From the NCBI RefSeq assembly GCF_014483895.1, contig NZ_CP059987.1:2170001-2234000 (forward strand): DNA of 64,000 nt, read 5' to 3'. Origin of the DNA: Protaetiibacter sp. SSC-01. Lineage in GTDB: Bacteria; Actinomycetota; Actinomycetes; Actinomycetales; Microbacteriaceae. The notes under the pieces were generated by a model, which was not told where the DNA came from, did not search any database, and was given only the letters and a program-made list of their open reading frames with translations. A program made the translations under genes and the position numbers. Within the stretch, counting starts at the first letter, position 1. Each line of letters begins with the position of its first letter. Shown here piece by piece: positions 63,764-64,000 of this stretch.

Positions 63764-64000
63764 GCGGTCTCCAGTTCCTGTGCCGCGGCATCCGCGATGG
63801 CGAGCGGGGGCGCGGCGATGTCGTACACGAGCACGTGCTCGTCGGGCCCCGGCAGCTCGAGCGTCGCGAGCTGCGAGTCGAGCAGGGCGAGCGGCATGAA
63901 GTGATCGGGCTGGCTCGCCGTGCGCTCGTGCATGCGCTCGGCGAGCAGCTCGCGGGTGCCGTCGAGCAGCACGAAGCGGGCCCCCGGCGCGGCGGCGCGC
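63760..64000 (-). CDS. gntK: Gluconokinase, 3' part (runs off the window)
   Basis: About 79 residues of the C-terminus are present and the 5' part lies beyond position 64000. The seen segment FVLLDGTRELLAERMHERTA, then HFMPLALLDSQLATLELP, matches the lid and C-terminal helix of GntK-type gluconokinases (P-loop kinases with phosphorylation of gluconate to 6-phosphogluconate). The P-loop itself is outside the window. It overlaps the hydroxyacid dehydrogenase gene by 4 nt. Confidence 0.88.
   Translation of the reverse strand, partial: RAAAPGARFVLLDGTRELLAERMHERTASQPDHFMPLALLDSQLATLELPGPDEHVLVYDIAAPPLAIADAAAQELETA

Overview
The window is high-GC DNA of an actinobacterium, most likely a member of the Microbacteriaceae. 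The hisS, eno, ftsB/divIC, DUF501 and mfd, mazG neighbourhoods are actinobacterial in content, GTG starts with 4-nt ATGA/GTGA overlaps are frequent, and the extragenic palindromes (GGTGGTCGAGGAGCGCC and CGCTGGTTGAGTAGCCCGCG types) are of a kind I associate with that family. The species cannot be named from the sequence alone.

Layout. 0.1-5.3 kb: lemA, then a TetR-controlled operon of an MFS transporter, a PLP-dependent deaminase/aldolase and a sugar-lactone oxidase. 5.55-15.06 kb: an accessory island anchored at a tRNA-Leu(UAA) gene. It carries a decayed tyrosine integrase, a DUF2306 fragment, a divergent TetR gene with two perfect palindromic operators, and a tightly coupled seven-gene operon (GNAT, ABC ATPase, FtsX-like permease, DHA2 MFS, GNAT, methyltransferase-like protein, SnoaL-like protein). 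It ends in gene scars, and the island is flanked by paralogous MFS genes. 15.1-36 kb: mostly core genes (ndh, subtilisin-like protease, DUF501, ftsB, eno, hisS, mazG, mfd) with ABC, SDR, EamA, CGNR-regulator, nuclease, MFS, CPBP-protease and hexapeptide-repeat genes among them.

35.6-50.5 kb: sixteen consecutive minus-strand genes, mostly translationally coupled, that look like one large catabolic locus. They comprise a Gfo/Idh/MocA dehydrogenase, a xylose-isomerase-like TIM barrel, an EstB-like serine hydrolase, three VOC proteins, two paralogous cyclases, a carboxymuconolactone-decarboxylase-like protein, an RbsABC-type sugar importer, a beta-hydroxyacid dehydrogenase, an LLM flavin monooxygenase, and AEC and MFS permeases. 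AraC and LacI regulators lie upstream. The mix of sugar-type and aromatic-type enzymes suggests use of a glycosylated or cyclic plant-type compound, but the substrate is not evident.

52.7-61.2 kb: a second oxidoreductase pair, then a divergent sugar locus. One side is a binding-protein-dependent ABC importer. The other is a fused DhaKL-type kinase, an RpiB-like isomerase and a TIM-like isomerase, which is the gene set expected for tetrulose (erythrulose) phosphorylation and isomerisation to erythrose 4-phosphate. A LacI-type palindrome lies between the two arms. 61.3-64 kb: pth, rplY/ctc, a D-2-hydroxyacid dehydrogenase and the 3' part of a gluconokinase gene that runs off the window.
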